From SB25 sp029560875 (lineage in GTDB: Bacteria; Bacteroidota; Bacteroidia; Bacteroidales; Tenuifilaceae), in assembly GCA_035388225.1 (NCBI GenBank), contig DAOOPM010000006.1, forward strand, positions 100,633 through 164,632: 64,000 bases of DNA. Reading direction: 5' to 3'. The notes under the pieces are model-generated. The model was not told the DNA's origin, did no database searches, and saw only the letters and a program-made list of their open reading frames with translations. Below are positions 53,379 through 62,639 of the stretch, piece by piece (within the stretch, counting starts at the first letter, position 1; the number at the start of each line of letters is the position of its first letter). The position numbers were made by a program, and so were the translations under genes.

Positions 53379-56300
53379 TCAACTCTCAGTTAAACGTAAC
53401 GAGTTGTTTATTTGTTGCATTTGATAAATTGCTTCGTCAATATTCTTTATATTGGTTATTGTCAACGATAGTTTTTCTTTTCCCTCCTTTATTTTATATC
53501 GACTTGGGTTGCGTTGAATGTACTGCATTATCTGCATAAAAATGCTTGAACGGTAATACGATGAGAGTTGGTTTGAGATAAAATACCCAAATAGCATTTC
53601 GTTTTTAAGGATGATTTTTTCGAAACCTAACGATACTGCTAACCAACGTAGCTGAACAATGCTTAATAAGTCCTCTACTTGAGCGGGGAGTGTGCCAAAC
53701 CTATCGCGCAGCTCGGTTTTAAACTTATCCAACTCTTCGGATTTGCTAATATTATCGAGTTCTCGGTAAAGTTTTATCCTTTCGGCCGTGTTGGAAACGT
53801 AGGAGTCGGGCAGGAGTATCTCCATATCCGTTTCTATGTGGCAATCGGTGGTGCCAGGTTTCCACTCTTTTGGATGCTCGTGAGTTGGGTCGGATTTGTA
53901 CAAATCCTTAAATTCAGTTTCCCTCAGTTCTTCTAGGGCTTCGTCTAGAATTCGTTGGTATGTTTCAAATCCAATATCGGCAATAAATCCGCTTTGCTCG
54001 CCACCGAGCAAGTTGCCAGCACCTCGTATATCCAAGTCCTGCATTGCAATGCTAAATCCGCTGCCAAGTTCGGAGAATTCTTCAATGGCTTTTAATCTTC
54101 TACGAGCATCGTTGGTGAGGGTTTCCAACGGAGGTGCCAGCAAGTAGCAGAAGGCCTTTTTGTTAGAGCGTCCAACTCTTCCGCGTAGTTGATGCAAATC
54201 GCTTAGGCCGAACATTTGAGCGTTGTTTATTATTATTGTGTTTGCATTGGAGATATCGAGTCCCGATTCAATTATGGAGGTTGATACTAAAACATCATAA
54301 TCACCATTAATAAAATCGAGCATAATCTTTTCCAACTTTGCGGGCTCCATTTGGCCGTGAGCCACAGCCGTTTTTACTTTTGGGCAGATTTTGTGAATCA
54401 TTATTTGTACCTCGGCAATATTCTGCACTCTATTATGCACAAAGAAGACCTGTCCGCCACGCGAAACTTCATACTCAATGGCCTCCTTTATTATATCTGT
54501 ATTAAACGTGTGAAGTTCCGTTAATATTGGATGTCTATTGGGTGGAGGTGTGTTAATAATAGATAAATCGCGCGCGCCCATCAGCGAAAACTGTAATGTT
54601 CTTGGAATAGGAGTAGCCGTTAATGTAAGTGTATCAACGTTGAGTTTTAGCTGTTTTAACTTCTCCTTTGCAGCAACGCCAAACTTCTGCTCCTCATCAA
54701 CAACTAGCAATCCTAAATCCTTAAATTTTATGGAATCCTTAAGTAGTGAGTGTGTTCCAATAAGTATATCAATTTTACCCTCTGTTATTTTCTGGTGTAT
54801 TTCGCGTTGCTGCGCTGCTGTTTTCATTCTGCTAACAAACTCAATATTGCAGGGCAAGTTTTTCAGCCTATTGCTGAAAGTACGGTAATGCTGCAATGCA
54901 AGAATTGTGGTGGGAACCAGAACTGCAACCTGCTTGCTGTCGGCAACCGCTTTGAATGCTGCTCTAACAGCAACTTCGGTTTTTCCAAAACCAACATCGC
55001 CGCAAACAAGCCTATCCATTGGTCTATCTAACTCCATATCCTCCTTAACAGCAGCCGTGGCCTTAACTTGGTCGGGAGTATCTTCGTAAATAAACGATGC
55101 TTCAAGTTCTTGCTGCAAATAGCTGTCGGGTGAGAACTGAAATCCCGCCTGTGTTTTCCTTTTTGCGTAAAGCGCAATAAGGTCTTTGGCGATATCCTTA
55201 ATTTTACGTTTGGTATTCTGCTTTAGCTTTTGCCAAGCGCCAGAACCCAATTTGTATATTTTGGGTGATTCGGCATCCTTCCCCCTATATTTTGATATTT
55301 TATGGAGATTATGGATGTTAACCAGTAGCGTGTCGTTATCTTGATACGTTAAGCGAATGGCTTCCTGTTTTTTACCATTCACAATGGTTGAAACTAACCC
55401 TCCAAAAACCCCTATTCCATGGTCGATATGTACCACGTAGTCGCCCGGTTGTAGGTTGATTAGCTCCTGCATTGTAATTGCATCGCGACGGCTAAACTCG
55501 TGCTTGAGTTTATACTTGTGGTAGCGGTCGAAAATTTGATGGTCCGTGTAGAAACAAATCCTCAAATTGTGGTCAACAAACCCCTCGTGAATGGTTCCAG
55601 AGGTTGATGTGTAAACCAGCTCCTTATTTATAGTGTGCAGGATGTTTTCTAAACGCTCCAGTTGAGTAGGATTGTCGGCAAGAATGTATGTGGTGTAACC
55701 CTTAAGAGTATTTTCGTTAAGGTTATCGGCAAGGAGTTCAAAATTCTTGTTGAAAGGAGGCTGAGGCGAAGTACTAAATTCTACAATTTGATTGGAACGA
55801 AATAAGGGTTTAACTCCGAATTCAACGGTAGATTTTCCCTTTAGGCTATCCATAAAATCTTTGCCAGAGGCGTAGATTCTAGATAAATCCTGAGCGTTAT
55901 TTTGAGATTCTTGGCTAATTATTGAGAATAGCTCATTTAGCCTACCAATTATAATTTCCGGATTTTTTAGCCAAACAATTGTATTTTCGGGCAGAACGTC
56001 GGTAATCAGATTTTTTTGTTCATCGTCCTCAATCTTTTCCTGTAAATTTGGAACAATTGCAATGGATTCCAGCAGTTCCTTGGAGAGTTGATCCTCCACG
56101 TCGAAAGTTCTGATGGTTTCAACCTCATCGCCAAAAAAATCCAACCTGTAAGGATTTGCCGATGAGAATGAGAATATATCAACAATACTACCCCGGATTG
56201 AGAATTGTCCTGGTTCGTAAACAAAATCAACCCGTTCAAAACCGTACTCATGTAGTATATCGTTAATAAAATCGGGCGAAATTTCCTCACCTTTTTTTAA

Positions 56301-56774
56301 GTATAGACTGTTTTTTTGAAGTTTGTCAATTGTAACAACTTTCTCAAAAATAGCATCGGGATAAGTAATAATTATAGCCTGTTTGTTTGGGTTATCCCTT
56401 AGTATAGGCAGCAGGTTAAGAACGTCAGTACGTTGAATAATTGCCTCGGACAGGGTTTGTCCGTACTGAACCGAGCGTTTAAAAGATGAAGGGAAAAAAT
56501 ACGAAACGCCTTCGGGCAGAATTCCCGATAAGTCGTTGAATAGGTATGCCGCTTCCTCCTTATCGTTAACAATTATAACATTAGGAGTGCTTAGCGATTG
56601 CAAAACGTTTGCAGCAACAAATGAAACCGAAGAACCAGAGAGCCCCTTCAAATAAATACTTACAGGCTTATTTTCGAGCAAGGTACATAGTTCCTTGCTT
56701 TTAGGGCTACTGTAAATGTTTTGAAATATGTTTTTAATATCTAGCAACGCGTATCGATTTTGAGCAACTCGCAA
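53379..56774 (-). CDS. mfd: Transcription-repair coupling factor
   Basis: About 1131 residues if the TTG at 56774 is the start; no ATG lies near and the exact N-terminus is uncertain. An N-terminal UvrB-like region binds UvrA. A CarD-like RNA-polymerase-interacting domain follows near residues 440-530 (GDYVVHIDHGIGVFGGL), then the SF2 helicase core: Walker A GDVGFGKTEVAVRAA, DEEQ box, TATPIPRTL, ESGLDI and RGRVGRSNKKA. A C-terminal TRCF domain ends the protein. It removes stalled RNA polymerase and recruits UvrA. It lies 43 nt upstream of coaX. Confidence 0.96.
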   Translation of the reverse strand: MRVAQNRYALLDIKNIFQNIYSSPKSKELCTLLENKPVSIYLKGLSGSSVSFVAANVLQSLSTPNVIIVNDKEEAAYLFNDLSGILPEGVSYFFPSSFKRSVQYGQTLSEAIIQRTDVLNLLPILRDNPNKQAIIITYPDAIFEKVVTIDKLQKNSLYLKKGEEISPDFINDILHEYGFERVDFVYEPGQFSIRGSIVDIFSFSSANPYRLDFFGDEVETIRTFDVEDQLSKELLESIAIVPNLQEKIEDDEQKNLITDVLPENTIVWLKNPEIIIGRLNELFSIISQESQNNAQDLSRIYASGKDFMDSLKGKSTVEFGVKPLFRSNQIVEFSTSPQPPFNKNFELLADNLNENTLKGYTTYILADNPTQLERLENILHTINKELVYTSTSGTIHEGFVDHNLRICFYTDHQIFDRYHKYKLKHEFSRRDAITMQELINLQPGDYVVHIDHGIGVFGGLVSTIVNGKKQEAIRLTYQDNDTLLVNIHNLHKISKYRGKDAESPKIYKLGSGAWQKLKQNTKRKIKDIAKDLIALYAKRKTQAGFQFSPDSYLQQELEASFIYEDTPDQVKATAAVKEDMELDRPMDRLVCGDVGFGKTEVAVRAAFKAVADSKQVAVLVPTTILALQHYRTFSNRLKNLPCNIEFVSRMKTAAQQREIHQKITEGKIDILIGTHSLLKDSIKFKDLGLLVVDEEQKFGVAAKEKLKQLKLNVDTLTLTATPIPRTLQFSLMGARDLSIINTPPPNRHPILTELHTFNTDIIKEAIEYEVSRGGQVFFVHNRVQNIAEVQIMIHKICPKVKTAVAHGQMEPAKLEKIMLDFINGDYDVLVSTSIIESGLDISNANTIIINNAQMFGLSDLHQLRGRVGRSNKKAFCYLLAPPLETLTNDARRRLKAIEEFSELGSGFSIAMQDLDIRGAGNLLGGEQSGFIADIGFETYQRILDEALEELRETEFKDLYKSDPTHEHPKEWKPGTTDCHIETDMEILLPDSYVSNTAERIKLYRELDNISKSEELDKFKTELRDRFGTLPAQVEDLLSIVQLRWLAVSLGFEKIILKNEMLFGYFISNQLSSYYRSSIFMQIMQYIQRNPSRYKIKEGKEKLSLTITNIKNIDEAIYQMQQINNSLRLTES

Positions 56775-56786
56775 AATTAATCAAAT

Positions 56787-56816
56787 AATAAAACACCCCG
56801 ACAAAATAGTCGGGGT
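56787..56816 (-). terminator. Terminator of fbp
   Basis: On the minus strand ACCCCGAC, 6-nt loop, GTCGGGGT, then GTTTTATTATTT. Confidence 0.8.
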
Positions 56817-56862
56817 AGTTTTAGGTTAAGGGTTTTTATAAGGGATGGGTTGTTAGTTTTTT

Positions 56863-57876
56863 CTATTCATATTTTTTAATACACTCTTCAACTTTAGTTA
56901 CCATATTGGCTGAGCCAACATAGAACGGTACTCGTTGATGTAACGATTCTGGCTTAATGTCAAGAATTCTTTGTTCGCCATCAAAAGCTTTCCCACCAGC
57001 TTGTTCGGCAAGGAATGCTATTGGGTTGCACTCGTATATTAACCGAAGTTTCCCCTTTGGTGCCGAGGCTGTAGGAGGGTAAAGGAAAATTCCACCTTTC
57101 AATAGATTTCGATGAAAATCGGATACCAACGAGCCAATATATCGGGCAGAGTATGGTCTGTGGGTTTCTTTATCTTCGTGTTTACAGTAATCTATGTAAT
57201 CCTTTACGCCTTGAGGGAAACGGCTGTAATTCCCTTCGTTGATTGAATAAATGCTTCCGTCCAGAGGCGTATTGATGCTGTAGTTTGATAAGCAGAATTC
57301 TCCAATAGAAGGGTCTAATGTGAATCCGTGAACGCCACGTCCTGTTGTGTAAACAAGCATGGTGGACGAACCGTAAATTACGTATCCAGCAGCAACCTGT
57401 TTGTTGCCAGGTTGAAGAAAATCCTCCATTGTAGCCTTCTCTCCACGAGGGCTAATACGCCTGTACACACTAAAAATGGTTCCAATCGAAACGTTTACAT
57501 CAATATTTGAAGACCCGTCAAGCGGATCCATGCAGAATATATAGTTTCCGTCTTTGGATAAATCATCATCCCACGTAATAATCTCTTGATCTTCCTCCGA
57601 TGCTACTCCACAGCACTCTCGGCTATTTTTTAAAGCTTGAATTAACTGCCAGTTCGAGAATAAATCTAACTTTTTTTGGTCTTCACCTTGCACATTAACA
57701 TTGCCTGCTTCTCCAAGAATATCAACCAAACCAGCCTTGTTAACTTTTTTGTTGATTAGTTTAGCTGCAACGCCAACATGGTAAAGCAAACGGGTAAACT
57801 CACCTGTTGCGTAAGGAATATCGGCCTGTCGTTCAATTAAGAACTGAGTAAGAGTTTTTACGTTATATCCTTGCAT
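56863..57876 (-). CDS. fbp: Class 1 fructose-1,6-bisphosphatase
   Basis: 337 residues, the usual class 1 length. Motifs: VNVQGEDQKKLD, SEEDQEI (metal Glu), MDPLDGSSNIDVNVSIG (the FBPase/IMPase DPLDGS metal site), and GGIFLYPPTA with PKGKLRLIYE for the sugar-phosphate site. It hydrolyses fructose-1,6-bisphosphate to fructose-6-phosphate in gluconeogenesis and needs magnesium. A separate unit with its own terminator, 90 nt upstream of mfd. Confidence 0.96.
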   Translation of the reverse strand: MQGYNVKTLTQFLIERQADIPYATGEFTRLLYHVGVAAKLINKKVNKAGLVDILGEAGNVNVQGEDQKKLDLFSNWQLIQALKNSRECCGVASEEDQEIITWDDDLSKDGNYIFCMDPLDGSSNIDVNVSIGTIFSVYRRISPRGEKATMEDFLQPGNKQVAAGYVIYGSSTMLVYTTGRGVHGFTLDPSIGEFCLSNYSINTPLDGSIYSINEGNYSRFPQGVKDYIDYCKHEDKETHRPYSARYIGSLVSDFHRNLLKGGIFLYPPTASAPKGKLRLIYECNPIAFLAEQAGGKAFDGEQRILDIKPESLHQRVPFYVGSANMVTKVEECIKKYE

Positions 57877-58079
57877 AAACCGAGCTAAATTTCTGGTTCA
57901 ATTCTGCGGCTAAAGGTAGCCATTTTGTCTAAATCCAAAAAATAAAGTCAGCAAAAATTCCAAATTTAAAACGTTTGCGCTTGTGTTTGGTGTTTGTGTC
58001 TAATTTGTTTTTAAAAGAATTCCTTAGAGTATTGTAGGGTTCAAAACAATGATTTAAGTTTGAAGTAAATTTTTGAAGA

Positions 58080-59369
58080 ATGAACAATTCAGTAATCCGT
58101 GTTTTTAAGTTTGGTGGTGCCTCTGTAAAATCGGCCGAGGGAATTAAAAATTTAGCAACCATTGTGAAAAAGTTTTCTCAGGATAAGGTTGTGGTTGTGG
58201 TGTCGGCAATGGGAAAAACTACAAATGCGTTAGAGCGAATTCTTGCTGCTTACTTGAACTCCGATAGTTCAATCAATTCTGAGATTGATGTCTTAAAAAA
58301 CTATCACTATAGTGTAGTTCAGGAGTTGGTGGGTGCAGATAGAGGTCACTTTATGTATGCTGAACTGGACAGACTTTTTGCAGAACTAACTGGTAGGTTT
58401 GAACAGAAACCTACTGAGGGTTACGATTTTTGCTACGACCAAATTGTGTCCTTTGGCGAATTGCTCGCCACTAAAATTGTAAGTATATACCTTAATAATA
58501 TCAGTATTAATAATAGATGGATTGATGCAAGAACCTGTATCCTGTCCGATAATTCTTACCGTGAGGGTATTATCGATTTTACTACATCTAAATACCTTTG
58601 CCAAAAGGCTTTCAATTTCGAAGGCGAAAATCTATACATCACCCAGGGCTTTATTGCAGGAACTGCAATGGGAACAACTACAACACTCGGTCGTGAGGGC
58701 TCAGACTATACTGCTGCAATTCTTGCAAATTTGCTCGATGCAAAGGATGTTACCATTTGGAAAGATGTTGAGGGCGTGCTGAATGCCGACCCTAAAATCT
58801 TTGCAAACACCTGTAAACTCGATTTTGTATCGTACCAAGAGGCAATAGAGTTGGCTTATTGTGGAGCGCAAATCATCCACCCAAAAACTATCAAACCAAT
58901 ACAGAATAAAAAGATTCCGCTTTTTGTAAAATCGTTTATAAATCCCGACGCAGTTGGGACTCAAATTGCCCATTCCGATTCTCAACTAAAATTACCACCT
59001 GTGCTGGTGCTTAAGCAAAATCAAGTTCTAATATCTTTAACTCCGCATGATTTTTCGTTTGTGATTGAGGATAGTTTAAGCAAGATTTTTGCAATTTTAT
59101 ACAAACACCGAGTTAAGGTAAATCTTGTGCAGAACTCGGCTATCAGTTTTTCAATATGTGTTGATGAGGAAAAGCATCGCTTACCAAAAGCAATAGAAGA
59201 GCTACAGGTTGATTTTGCCGTTCGCTATAACAGTAATCTGGAACTTTTAACCATTAGGCATTACACAAAACAAGCGATTGATGAGCAGGTCGGCGATAAG
59301 GTTGTTTATCTGCAGCAGCGAACCCGAAGCACATCACGTTTTATAATGAATGCTAGGACTTTGGCTTAA
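58080..59369 (+). CDS. Aspartate kinase
   Basis: 429 residues, monofunctional (no homoserine dehydrogenase domain). The kinase domain starts VFKFGGASVKSAEG (phosphate loop KFGG), followed by VVVVSAMGKTTNAL, FGELLATKI, ITQGFIAG and GREGSDYTAAILA, and VTIWKDVEGV. The C-terminal part (residues about 300-429) is a regulatory ACT pair of reduced clarity. It makes aspartyl phosphate for lysine, threonine and methionine synthesis. Its 3' end overlaps the converging lipoprotein gene by 17 nt. Confidence 0.92.
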   Translation: MNNSVIRVFKFGGASVKSAEGIKNLATIVKKFSQDKVVVVVSAMGKTTNALERILAAYLNSDSSINSEIDVLKNYHYSVVQELVGADRGHFMYAELDRLFAELTGRFEQKPTEGYDFCYDQIVSFGELLATKIVSIYLNNISINNRWIDARTCILSDNSYREGIIDFTTSKYLCQKAFNFEGENLYITQGFIAGTAMGTTTTLGREGSDYTAAILANLLDAKDVTIWKDVEGVLNADPKIFANTCKLDFVSYQEAIELAYCGAQIIHPKTIKPIQNKKIPLFVKSFINPDAVGTQIAHSDSQLKLPPVLVLKQNQVLISLTPHDFSFVIEDSLSKIFAILYKHRVKVNLVQNSAISFSICVDEEKHRLPKAIEELQVDFAVRYNSNLELLTIRHYTKQAIDEQVGDKVVYLQQRTRSTSRFIMNARTLA

Positions 59370-59856
59370 CCACAAATAGTGCCTCATGACCTAGAAATGT
59401 GTTTTGTTTGCTGTAGACCTCTATTCCTAGTGTGTAGTTAATTATTTGTTTTTGAAGATTCCCTGAGGAATCTATATACCACCGTTCGCGGAATTGAACT
59501 TTCGATACTCTATCCCTTGAGAAACCATTCTCTTGTTCAATTGCTTTTACATCGTCAGTACTCAAAATTTTATCACCCATAAACTCAATGGCAATAAATT
59601 GGCCGTTGTAAACACCATCTATTAGGTAGTTTACTAACGATTTTTGGTCTAAGTACTGCAAGCATTCTGCTTCCCATATATCTGAGGTATCAATGTTTCT
59701 AAGTATTACATCGTATACTATTGTGTCAGCAATCACCGTGATATTTCCAGATATTGATTGTTGGTCAGAGGTTTCTTTTGGTTTATTTGATTTTGAGCAG
59801 CCAAAAATGAACGATGCAATTATCAGAGTTGCAAATAAATTTCTAGTCCTTAACAT
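59353..59856 (-). CDS. Small lipoprotein with possible GldN/PorN-like motif
   Basis: 167 residues. Lipobox IFGC (Cys20). A disordered Ser/Lys/Asn segment is followed by a compact domain: LVNYLIDGVYNGQFIAIEF, then EQENGFSRDRVSKVQF, RERWYIDSSGNLQKQIINYTL. The last stretch has the look of the (R)x(K/R)E(D/R)WxxD segment in GldN/PorN type IX secretion proteins; this is a faint resemblance. It lies 70 nt downstream of the PhnD-YceI fusion gene on the same strand and could be in its operon. It overlaps the end of the aspartate kinase gene by 17 nt. Confidence 0.65.
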   Translation of the reverse strand: MLRTRNLFATLIIASFIFGCSKSNKPKETSDQQSISGNITVIADTIVYDVILRNIDTSDIWEAECLQYLDQKSLVNYLIDGVYNGQFIAIEFMGDKILSTDDVKAIEQENGFSRDRVSKVQFRERWYIDSSGNLQKQIINYTLGIEVYSKQNTFLGHEALFVVKPKS

Positions 59857-59926
59857 ATCCTTCTATTTTAATAAAGGCCAAGTTAGGAAAGATTTATTAT
59901 CTCTACAAGAGGAATTGCGCTTGAAA

Positions 59927-61162
59927 TTAACTAGCCTTTGGCTCAGTTTGTATGTAAAGGTCGAAATGTATTAGGATTTCATCGTGAACCTTAATTAATC
60001 CAAGCGCAGCTACGGGTGCCTGAATTCCAAAATCGGACATTAGGAGTTGCTTTGTACCAATAAATCGGAATAAATTATTGTCAGATTTATCCCACGACAC
60101 CATTATTTCATCGAAACGGCACTTACCGTTCAGCGTAATTGCAACGTTGGCTTTAAACTTCCCGCTATTCGATGATGATATTTTGCTATTTGACATGGGT
60201 ACAACATTAAGTAGTTCAACCTCAATGTATGGACTTTTATTCGCTTGGAGTGTGCTGTAGAAATCTTTGTTGAGCAAAGGATTTTTGCAGTCGAACGATT
60301 TGATTTTTAACCGTAGGGTTGCGTTGGATACGTTGAAAGTTTGTTTGGTAATGTCGGTATCAACTAGTATGTAACCATCAGTAAAATTATCGAAAGTAGA
60401 ACATTCAAACTTGTTGATATTGCTTAACTTCTCAGGATTGTACTTTGCAATATAGTCGTAAATAAGACTATTTACTGATGCCCCAGCAACAATACGTCGA
60501 CTAACCAATTCAATGGAGTAATCGTGGGCGTGCGAAAAGTAAGTTTCCGAGAAGAATACATCTTTGGTAGTGTTCAAATCCTTCAATCTCTTTAAAGGGT
60601 AAAGCATGCCTGTGTTCGAAAGCGAATCGGAGAAAACGAACTTTTTATTCTTTAAATCGCCAAACCCTTTTATTTCAGATTCCTTATGCGCTATTAGGTA
60701 CGCCTGATAATACCGATTACCGTTTCGTACTGGAATAACTAGTAGCGAAAGGGCGTCGTTATCAGTTCCATGAACATAGGCTCCAGAACAGATAAATGCC
60801 AAGTCAATCTCATTTTTTTTGAGAAGAGTATTTACTTCCTTGTAGGTTTTACGTTGAATTAGTTCAACCTTTCGGTTAAGTTTTTCCTCAATATACTTTA
60901 GGATGTTGTTGTACTGAATAAATGTTTCCTGAGGCGAGATAATTGATGCTATGGCTACTTTAATAGATTTTGATGTATCCAATTCAACACTTTTAGTTTC
61001 AGATGTTGAATCATTAAAATCAATCCAAACATGCTTCGAATCTCTTTCCTTACCCAGATTGCATGATGATATAAGTACCGAGGCCAAAAGAATAACAACC
61101 AGAGAAAGCTCTTTTCTTGGGTTAAATTTGACTTTTTTGAATAGGGAAATTTTAGATATCAT
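59927..61162 (-). CDS. Lipoprotein fusing a PhnD-type binding domain to a YceI-like domain
   Basis: 411 residues. Lipobox ISSC (Cys34). Residues about 66-245 are a PhnD/SsuA-like periplasmic binding domain: SPQETFIQYNNILKYIEE, VNTLLKKNEIDLAFICSGAY, YQAYLIAHKESEIKG, GDLKNKKFVFSDSLS and HAHDYSIELVSRR. It stops before the usual last strands of this fold. Residues about 249-411 are YceI-like: INKFECSTF, IKSFDCKNPLLNKDFYSTL, SPYIEVELLNV and SDFGIQAPVAALG. PhnD-type proteins bind phosphonates or phosphate esters; YceI domains bind isoprenoids or other amphiphiles. The combination is not one I know. Confidence 0.82.
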   Translation of the reverse strand: MISKISLFKKVKFNPRKELSLVVILLASVLISSCNLGKERDSKHVWIDFNDSTSETKSVELDTSKSIKVAIASIISPQETFIQYNNILKYIEEKLNRKVELIQRKTYKEVNTLLKKNEIDLAFICSGAYVHGTDNDALSLLVIPVRNGNRYYQAYLIAHKESEIKGFGDLKNKKFVFSDSLSNTGMLYPLKRLKDLNTTKDVFFSETYFSHAHDYSIELVSRRIVAGASVNSLIYDYIAKYNPEKLSNINKFECSTFDNFTDGYILVDTDITKQTFNVSNATLRLKIKSFDCKNPLLNKDFYSTLQANKSPYIEVELLNVVPMSNSKISSSNSGKFKANVAITLNGKCRFDEIMVSWDKSDNNLFRFIGTKQLLMSDFGIQAPVAALGLIKVHDEILIHFDLYIQTEPKAS

Positions 61163-61256
61163 TCTGACATGTTGATATTATAACAAAACGATATCAACAG
61201 CAAAATGTTTCGAACCTTCTTTTATAATATGTTAAATTGATTTATAAATGAGGTAG

Positions 61257-62606
61257 TTATACGTTAAATGCAAGTGCTTTCCCTTTGCTCGATTCATTGA
61301 AACGGCCACTTTCATAAACTATCTTACCATTTACCATGGTAATTTGCACCGAGGCGCTTAGAGTTTCGCCCTCCAATGGCGACCATCCACATTTATAGAG
61401 CAAGGATTCCTTTGTAACGGTTTGCCTTGAATTTGGGTTAACTAAAACTATATCGGCAAAGTAACCCTCACGGATAAAGCCTCTTTTTTCAACTCGGTAT
61501 AGAATTGCAGGTGCATGACACATTTTGTCCACAACGGTTTCCAGAGTAAAGTTACCTTTCTTAGAAAGTTCCATCATTGCCAATAATGAGTGCTGCACCA
61601 TTGGCCCACCCGATGCCGACTTAAAATATGTATTATTCTTTTCCTCCAATAGGTGAGGGGCGTGGTCGGTTGCAACAACATCGAGCAGGTTGTTTTTAAG
61701 ACCATCGATAAGCGCTAGTCTATCCGTTTCGGTTTTTACGCTTGGATTCCACTTTATCCTCCATCCAAGTTTGTCGTAATCCTTGCTATTGAACCACAGA
61801 TGATGAACACAAACCTCCCCGGTAATTTTTTTATCCTTCAATGGTAATTTATTATCTAGAAGCGATAACTCTTTTGCGGTGGATAGATGTAGAATATGTA
61901 ATCGAGAACCGTGTTTTTTTGCAAACTCAACGGCTAGGCTCGATGATAGGTAACAGGCCTCCTCACTTCTTATATCTGAATGATACTTGAAGTCAACATT
62001 TTCACCGTACTTTTGCTTGTGCAGTTCAATGTTATTGCGAATTGTTGTTTCATCCTCGCAGTGCGTTGCTATTAAAGTGGGCGATAGTTTGAAAATTTTA
62101 TCCAACGACTCTCTGCTATCAACCAGCATATTGCCAGTCGATGAGCCCATAAATATCTTTATTCCGCAAACCTTTTTTGGGTTGAGTTTTACAATTTCGT
62201 CAATGTTATCGTTTGTAGCACCAAGGTAGAATGAGTAGTTCGCCAGCGATTTTTCGGAGGCTACTTTGAATTTATCCTCAAGGAGTTCAATGGTGGTTGT
62301 TTGCGGATTGGTATTGGGCATCTCCATAAATGAGGTTACACCACCAGCAACTCCTGCTTTCGATTCTGTGTAGATATCTCCCTTGTGGGTTAAGCCTGGT
62401 TCGCGAAAATGAACCTGGTCGTCAATTACCCCTGGAAGAAGAAGCAGACCTTCTGCATCAATAATCCTTTCTGGCTTAAACCTCGTAACGGAGAAAGAAT
62501 TTTCGTATGAGACATGTTCAATTAGACCATCATTAATTATAAGGTTACCTTTTTGCTGTCTGCCTTCATTAATGATTAGGGCATTGGTTATTGCTATTCT
62601 TCCCAT
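61257..62606 (-). CDS. pyrC: Dihydroorotase (amidohydrolase)
   Basis: 449 residues, no signal peptide. Class I-like amidohydrolase. LLPGVIDDQVHFREPGLTHKGD is the metal-site region: the usual HxH is QVH here, a lineage trait that I recall also from the Porphyromonas gingivalis enzyme. GIKIFMGSSTGNMLV, then THCEDE, RLHILHLSTAKEL and DVVATDHAPHL follow as in the family. It closes carbamoyl-aspartate to dihydroorotate in pyrimidine synthesis. It is preceded on the same strand by a glycosyltransferase gene 33 nt upstream. Confidence 0.88.
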   Translation of the reverse strand: MGRIAITNALIINEGRQQKGNLIINDGLIEHVSYENSFSVTRFKPERIIDAEGLLLLPGVIDDQVHFREPGLTHKGDIYTESKAGVAGGVTSFMEMPNTNPQTTTIELLEDKFKVASEKSLANYSFYLGATNDNIDEIVKLNPKKVCGIKIFMGSSTGNMLVDSRESLDKIFKLSPTLIATHCEDETTIRNNIELHKQKYGENVDFKYHSDIRSEEACYLSSSLAVEFAKKHGSRLHILHLSTAKELSLLDNKLPLKDKKITGEVCVHHLWFNSKDYDKLGWRIKWNPSVKTETDRLALIDGLKNNLLDVVATDHAPHLLEEKNNTYFKSASGGPMVQHSLLAMMELSKKGNFTLETVVDKMCHAPAILYRVEKRGFIREGYFADIVLVNPNSRQTVTKESLLYKCGWSPLEGETLSASVQITMVNGKIVYESGRFNESSKGKALAFNV

Positions 62607-62639
62607 ATAACTTGATGTTTACTAATAAACCATCAACGA

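Noticed and set aside
53379..56774. Frameshift or truncation at the mfd N-terminus
   Set aside because: There is no ATG near the beginning, but a TTG start gives the full family length, so damage is not needed to explain it.
57929..58162. 77-codon minus-strand ORF across the aspartate kinase start
   Set aside because: It overlaps the upstream region and start of a clear gene on the other strand, and has no recognisable features.
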